Shown here: one piece after another, positions 6,296 through 6,930 of the stretch
Layout: every line of letters begins with the position of its first letter
Numbering within the stretch: position 1 is the first letter of the stretch
Assembly: GCA_937921805.1 (NCBI GenBank)
Contig: CAKZUS010000039.1
Span: forward strand, 1-6,930
Length of the DNA stretch: 6,930 bases
Direction: 5' to 3'
Source: an uncultured Granulosicoccaceae bacterium
GTDB taxonomy: Bacteria > Pseudomonadota > Gammaproteobacteria > JABXHR01
Translations under genes and position numbers: made by a program
Notes under the pieces: model-generated
Told to the model about the DNA's origin: nothing
The model's input: only the letters and a program-made list of their open reading frames with translations
Databases searched by the model: none

Positions 6296-6930
6296 TGGCC
6301 TGCGTGCTCCCAGTATTCGCCAAAGATATCCTCAAGCGATGGCTCGCGCGGCGCAATGGGGCGCACTATTTTGCTGTACTGAATAAAGTGCTTCCAGTGC
6401 AGATTGTCATCAATCGCATTGCCGCCCCAGGAGCCGCAGCCCATGGAGAGCGAAAACGGCAGGCCATTGTCAAAGGCCCCGCCAGTGGCAAAGCAATGCG
6501 CCTGATTCACTATCACGCGGCAAGTCGGCAGTTGTGTCGCAAGCGCCAACGCGCGCTCATCCAGGCCCGAGTGCAGTCCAATGGAATGCCCAGCGCCTTG
6601 GTGATTGAGTATCCACGCGCTGATATCAAGGGCCTGCGCAAAGTCTCGCGCCCGATACAATGCGGCCACTCGGCTGAGTTTCTCGCCCGACAGAGGATGC
6701 CCGGGGCCAATGCCTTGGGTCTCTACCAGCACAAAACGCGTCTCTGCCGGTACTGTTTCGGCGAGGCCGAGCGCTTGGACGACGATCTCAGCGTCTTGGG
6801 CCATGACTGAGCGGCTGAGCTTGCCGTCTGGCCACATGCGCTCGACAACGCGATGTTGCTCTGCACGCGGTACCAATGCTCCGCCCTGTTCTGCTAGTGC
6901 GGCTACGAATTCGTCATATACCGCGTCGAC
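6292..6930 (-). CDS. CoA-acylating aldehyde dehydrogenase, C-terminal part (SauS-like; runs off right edge)
   Basis: These are the last 212 residues of an aldehyde dehydrogenase of the acylating (CoA-dependent) type. The frame stays open to the right edge; the visible part opens VDAVYDEFVAALAEQGG. A TTG at 6874-6876 could be mistaken for a start but lies inside the conserved domain. Marks of the family are GPGHPLSGEKLS (75-86 of the visible part), HQGAGHSIGLHS (110-121) and VNQAHCFATGG (141-151). These are followed by FDNGLPFSLSMGCGSWGGN (153-171) and HWKHF (178-182). In AdhE/EutE/SauS relatives the catalytic cysteine lies about a dozen residues before the YDEF motif, so it falls just outside the window. 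Such enzymes interconvert an acyl-CoA and its aldehyde using NAD(P)H. Next to an AMP-forming ligase, the closest known precedent is SauS (sulfoacetaldehyde dehydrogenase, acylating). A different acyl substrate cannot be excluded. Confidence 0.88.
   Translation of the reverse strand, partial: VDAVYDEFVAALAEQGGALVPRAEQHRVVERMWPDGKLSRSVMAQDAEIVVQALGLAETVPAETRFVLVETQGIGPGHPLSGEKLSRVAALYRARDFAQALDISAWILNHQGAGHSIGLHSGLDERALALATQLPTCRVIVNQAHCFATGGAFDNGLPFSLSMGCGSWGGNAIDDNLHWKHFIQYSKIVRPIAPREPSLEDIFGEYWEHAGQ

Noticed and set aside
6265..6810. Open frame (181 codons) on the plus strand opposite the aldehyde dehydrogenase
   Set aside because: The minus-strand frame here carries clear aldehyde dehydrogenase motifs; the plus-strand protein has none.
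6874..6876. TTG as the start of the aldehyde dehydrogenase, giving a complete 194-residue protein
   Set aside because: The frame remains open to the window edge and the residues upstream (VYDEFVAAL) belong to the conserved domain, so the gene is cut by the window rather than short.

Overview
The window looks like chromosomal DNA of a Gram-negative gammaproteobacterium. The Sec accessory proteins closely resemble the E. coli/Pseudomonas type: SecD starts MNRYPFWKN and YajC starts MGFFIEDAMAQ. There is also a YfiM-like lipoprotein and a YjiR/YjiS-like gene pair. A free-living, possibly marine, species is a guess based on the gene content. Codon use and base composition look uniform. I see no insertion sequence, phage gene, CRISPR array, tRNA or rRNA.

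Left part (1-2577, minus strand): the protein-export operon yajC-secD-secF, read right to left. secF runs off the left edge. SecDF with YajC is the membrane complex that uses the proton gradient to help preproteins leave SecYEG on the periplasmic side. The gene tgt, often found before yajC in gammaproteobacteria, is not there. A divergent small lipoprotein gene (about 2677-2982, plus strand, YfiM-like) takes its place.

Middle (3015-4757): a small DUF1127 protein (minus) and a MocR-type GntR/aminotransferase regulator (plus) are transcribed away from each other across a 114-bp intergenic region. This matches the yjiS/yjiR arrangement of E. coli, so the regulator probably controls its small neighbour, itself, or both. 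Its aminotransferase domain keeps the PLP lysine but lacks the usual tyrosine of the PLP pocket.

Right part (4754-6930, minus strand): an apparent two-gene operon. An acylating aldehyde dehydrogenase (its N-terminal half lies beyond the right edge) is followed, with a GTGA stop/start overlap, by an AMP-forming acyl-CoA ligase. A ligase plus a CoA-dependent aldehyde dehydrogenase can turn a carboxylate into its acyl-CoA and then its aldehyde. The best known precedent is SauT/SauS in sulfoacetate breakdown (sulfoacetate to sulfoacetyl-CoA to sulfoacetaldehyde). The substrate here is inferred, not shown. The ligase and regulator genes converge and their stop codons overlap.

I found no clearly new system. 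The most useful leads are the SauST-like pair, the conserved regulator/DUF1127 pair, and the altered cofactor pocket of the regulator.
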